Shown: positions 4,998-5,928 of the stretch, one piece after another | How the letters are laid out: the number at the start of each line of letters is the position of its first letter | Position numbering within the stretch: position 1 is the stretch's first letter | Made by a program: the position numbers and the translations under genes | The notes under the pieces: model-generated | What the model saw: only the letters and a program-made list of their open reading frames with translations | The model's database searches: none | What the model was told of the DNA's origin: nothing | DNA from: Actinomycetes bacterium | GTDB taxonomy: Bacteria; Actinomycetota; Acidimicrobiia; Acidimicrobiales; RAAP-2 | DNA length: 5,928 bases | Assembly (NCBI GenBank): GCA_021784205.1 | Contig: JAJXTB010000114.1 | Location: 1,859 to 7,786, forward strand | Reading direction: 5' to 3'

Positions 4998-5928
4998 GGT
5001 GCCTCCTTACCAGCCACGGATCTGGACGTCTCGGCCGGGCGAGCGCCGTAGGTCGTCGCGTAGGCCACCGTCATCGAAGCGTTCTGTCCGACGGCGGCGC
5101 AGAACGTCGCCGTCGGACACGAAACCGAGGTGAACTGCACGGCGCGACGAATGGTGCGCGGGGAACTCCAGGTGTACCCGTCAAAGGTCACCACGGCGCC
5201 GGCCGCGTCCACCGCGGCGCAGAACGATGCGCTCGCGCACGAGACACCGGTCAACGATGTTCCGCCGTCCACGTCGTGCGGTTTGGACCACTGGCCACGT
5301 GCGTAGCGCACCGCGTCGCCGTTCGCGTCGACGGCGACGCAGAACGTTTGGCGCGCGCACGAGATCGACACGAGCGTTCCCGCCGGGTCGATCCTCGTCG
5401 CCTTCGACCACGTTCCATCGTGGTCGTAGAACACGTCACCGGACTGGGAGACGGCCGCGCAGAACCTCGTCGTCGGACACGACACGGACACCGCCGAGGC
5501 GGCGAAGGTTACCGGTCTCGACCAGGACGTGCCGTTAAAGAAGATCACGTGACCGTGCGGCGACGCGTCGTCGACCCCGGCGCAGAAGTTCGCGTCCGGA
5601 CACGACACCGAAACCAGTGCGACCGCGGTAGTGGTCCCGGTCGACCAGATCCCCTTCGCCAGACGGTAGCTGACGCCACCCGAGCCGAGTGAGGCACTCG
5701 CGCCGACCGCCTCGCAGGTCCCGCCCGGCGAGCACGACACGCCCGCGAGACCACCGCCGCGGTCAAGCGCGATCGGTGCCGACCACGCGTGCGCGCGGGA
5801 CAACTCGACGCCCTCACTTCCCTCGGCCCCGACGGCGACGCACATCGAGGCCGTGGCACACGAGACCGCCGACGCGAGGACGCCGTGACCGCTCAGGAGC
5901 GTCGTCACCGGTGCCCACCCGCCGCCCG
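4994..5928 (-). CDS. Exported V-S-C repeat protein, C-terminal 310 residues (start beyond window)
   Basis: The frame is open to the right edge and ends at TGA 4996-4994. A GTG at 5908 is in frame, but the six codons before it (GGGWAP) continue the repeat, so the true start lies outside. Seven repeats of about 40-46 residues follow one another. Each has W-S/A-x-P or similar, a hydrophobic strand, V-S-C-x5-C-x-A-V and a D/G turn with a short beta strand. The cysteine pairs fall at 23/29, 65/71, 109/115, 150/156, 190/196, 230/236 and 270/276 of the visible part. Two cysteines per repeat at fixed spacing suggest disulfides and export, and strand-rich repeats of this size suggest a beta-propeller; both are inference. 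Such proteins are usually annotated as hypothetical. The C-terminal tail (about 285-310) has no sorting motif or membrane helix. It is coupled by overlap to the four-cysteine protein. Confidence 0.85.
   Translation of the reverse strand, partial: GGGWAPVTTLLSGHGVLASAVSCATASMCVAVGAEGSEGVELSRAHAWSAPIALDRGGGLAGVSCSPGGTCEAVGASASLGSGGVSYRLAKGIWSTGTTTAVALVSVSCPDANFCAGVDDASPHGHVIFFNGTSWSRPVTFAASAVSVSCPTTRFCAAVSQSGDVFYDHDGTWSKATRIDPAGTLVSISCARQTFCVAVDANGDAVRYARGQWSKPHDVDGGTSLTGVSCASASFCAAVDAAGAVVTFDGYTWSSPRTIRRAVQFTSVSCPTATFCAAVGQNASMTVAYATTYGARPAETSRSVAGKEAP
5002..5008 (-). promoter_or_regulatory. Strong ribosome binding site inside the end of the upstream gene
   Basis: The minus strand reads AAGGAGG, fully complementary to the usual anti-Shine-Dalgarno, with a CACC spacer before GTG 4997. 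It lies within the last codons (K-E-A-P-stop) of the repeat-protein gene. It decides the start of the four-cysteine protein and supports coupled translation. Confidence 0.75.
5099..5870 (-). repeat. Tandem coding repeat, about 120-bp period, seven units
   Basis: The TGC codon for the second cysteine of each repeat starts (low coordinate) at 5099, 5219, 5339, 5459, 5582, 5714 and 5840. The intervals are 120, 120, 120, 123, 132 and 126 bases, so the C-terminal repeats are exactly 40 codons apart and the more N-terminal ones are looser. Around each, the plus strand reads close to GCGCAGAAC and then GGACACGA or GCACACGA, so similarity is visible in DNA as well as protein. All intervals are multiples of three, which fits in-frame duplication. 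Confidence 0.8.

Noticed and set aside
4928..5692. Plus-strand 254-residue frame antisense to the V-S-C repeat gene
   Set aside because: Its product is Arg-rich with periodic motifs that only reflect the coding repeat on the other strand.
5099..5870. Regularly spaced DNA repeat resembling a CRISPR or minisatellite array
   Set aside because: The repeats are in-frame protein repeats about 120 bases apart with degenerate sequence. There are no identical short repeats, unique spacers or cas genes.

Overview
The window is high-GC DNA with strong G/C bias at third codon positions, frequent GTG starts, and a MalT/LAL-type LuxR regulator beside exported repeat proteins. This suggests a high-GC actinobacterium, perhaps an Acidimicrobiia-like lineage. 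That placement is inference from style and gene content; no ribosomal or other marker gene is present.

Layout, left to right. (1) Minus strand, 1-350: the N-terminus of an exported protein, running off the left edge, with a signal peptide and one V-S-C-x5-C-x-A-V-D repeat. (2) 351-712: a mostly non-coding stretch that holds one small, coding-like minus-strand fragment (559-744). (3) Minus strand, 713-1162: a small four-helix membrane protein, preceded on the same strand by a possible 73-residue ORF (1196-1417). (4) 1418-1614: a divergent leader with a promoter-like TATAGT box and two perfect palindromes that share a CGATCG core. (5) Plus strand, 1615-4377: a 920-residue ATPase-TPR-HTH regulator of the LuxR/LAL class. 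(6) Convergent to it on the minus strand, a two-gene unit: the C-terminal 310 residues of a second V-S-C repeat protein (4994-5928, running off the right edge), translationally coupled by a 4-base GTGA overlap to a small four-cysteine exported protein (4458-4997).

The two ends of the window are related. Both partial genes encode the same approximately 40-residue repeat, with a tryptophan, a C-x5-C pair and an A-V-D/G turn. Seven copies lie in the right-hand gene, and part of that array has an exact 120-bp period. The locus therefore looks like a cell-surface or secreted-protein neighbourhood with a large signal-responsive regulator embedded in it. Whether the regulator controls the flanking exported proteins cannot be told from sequence alone. 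I found no RNA gene, insertion sequence, CRISPR array or phage gene.
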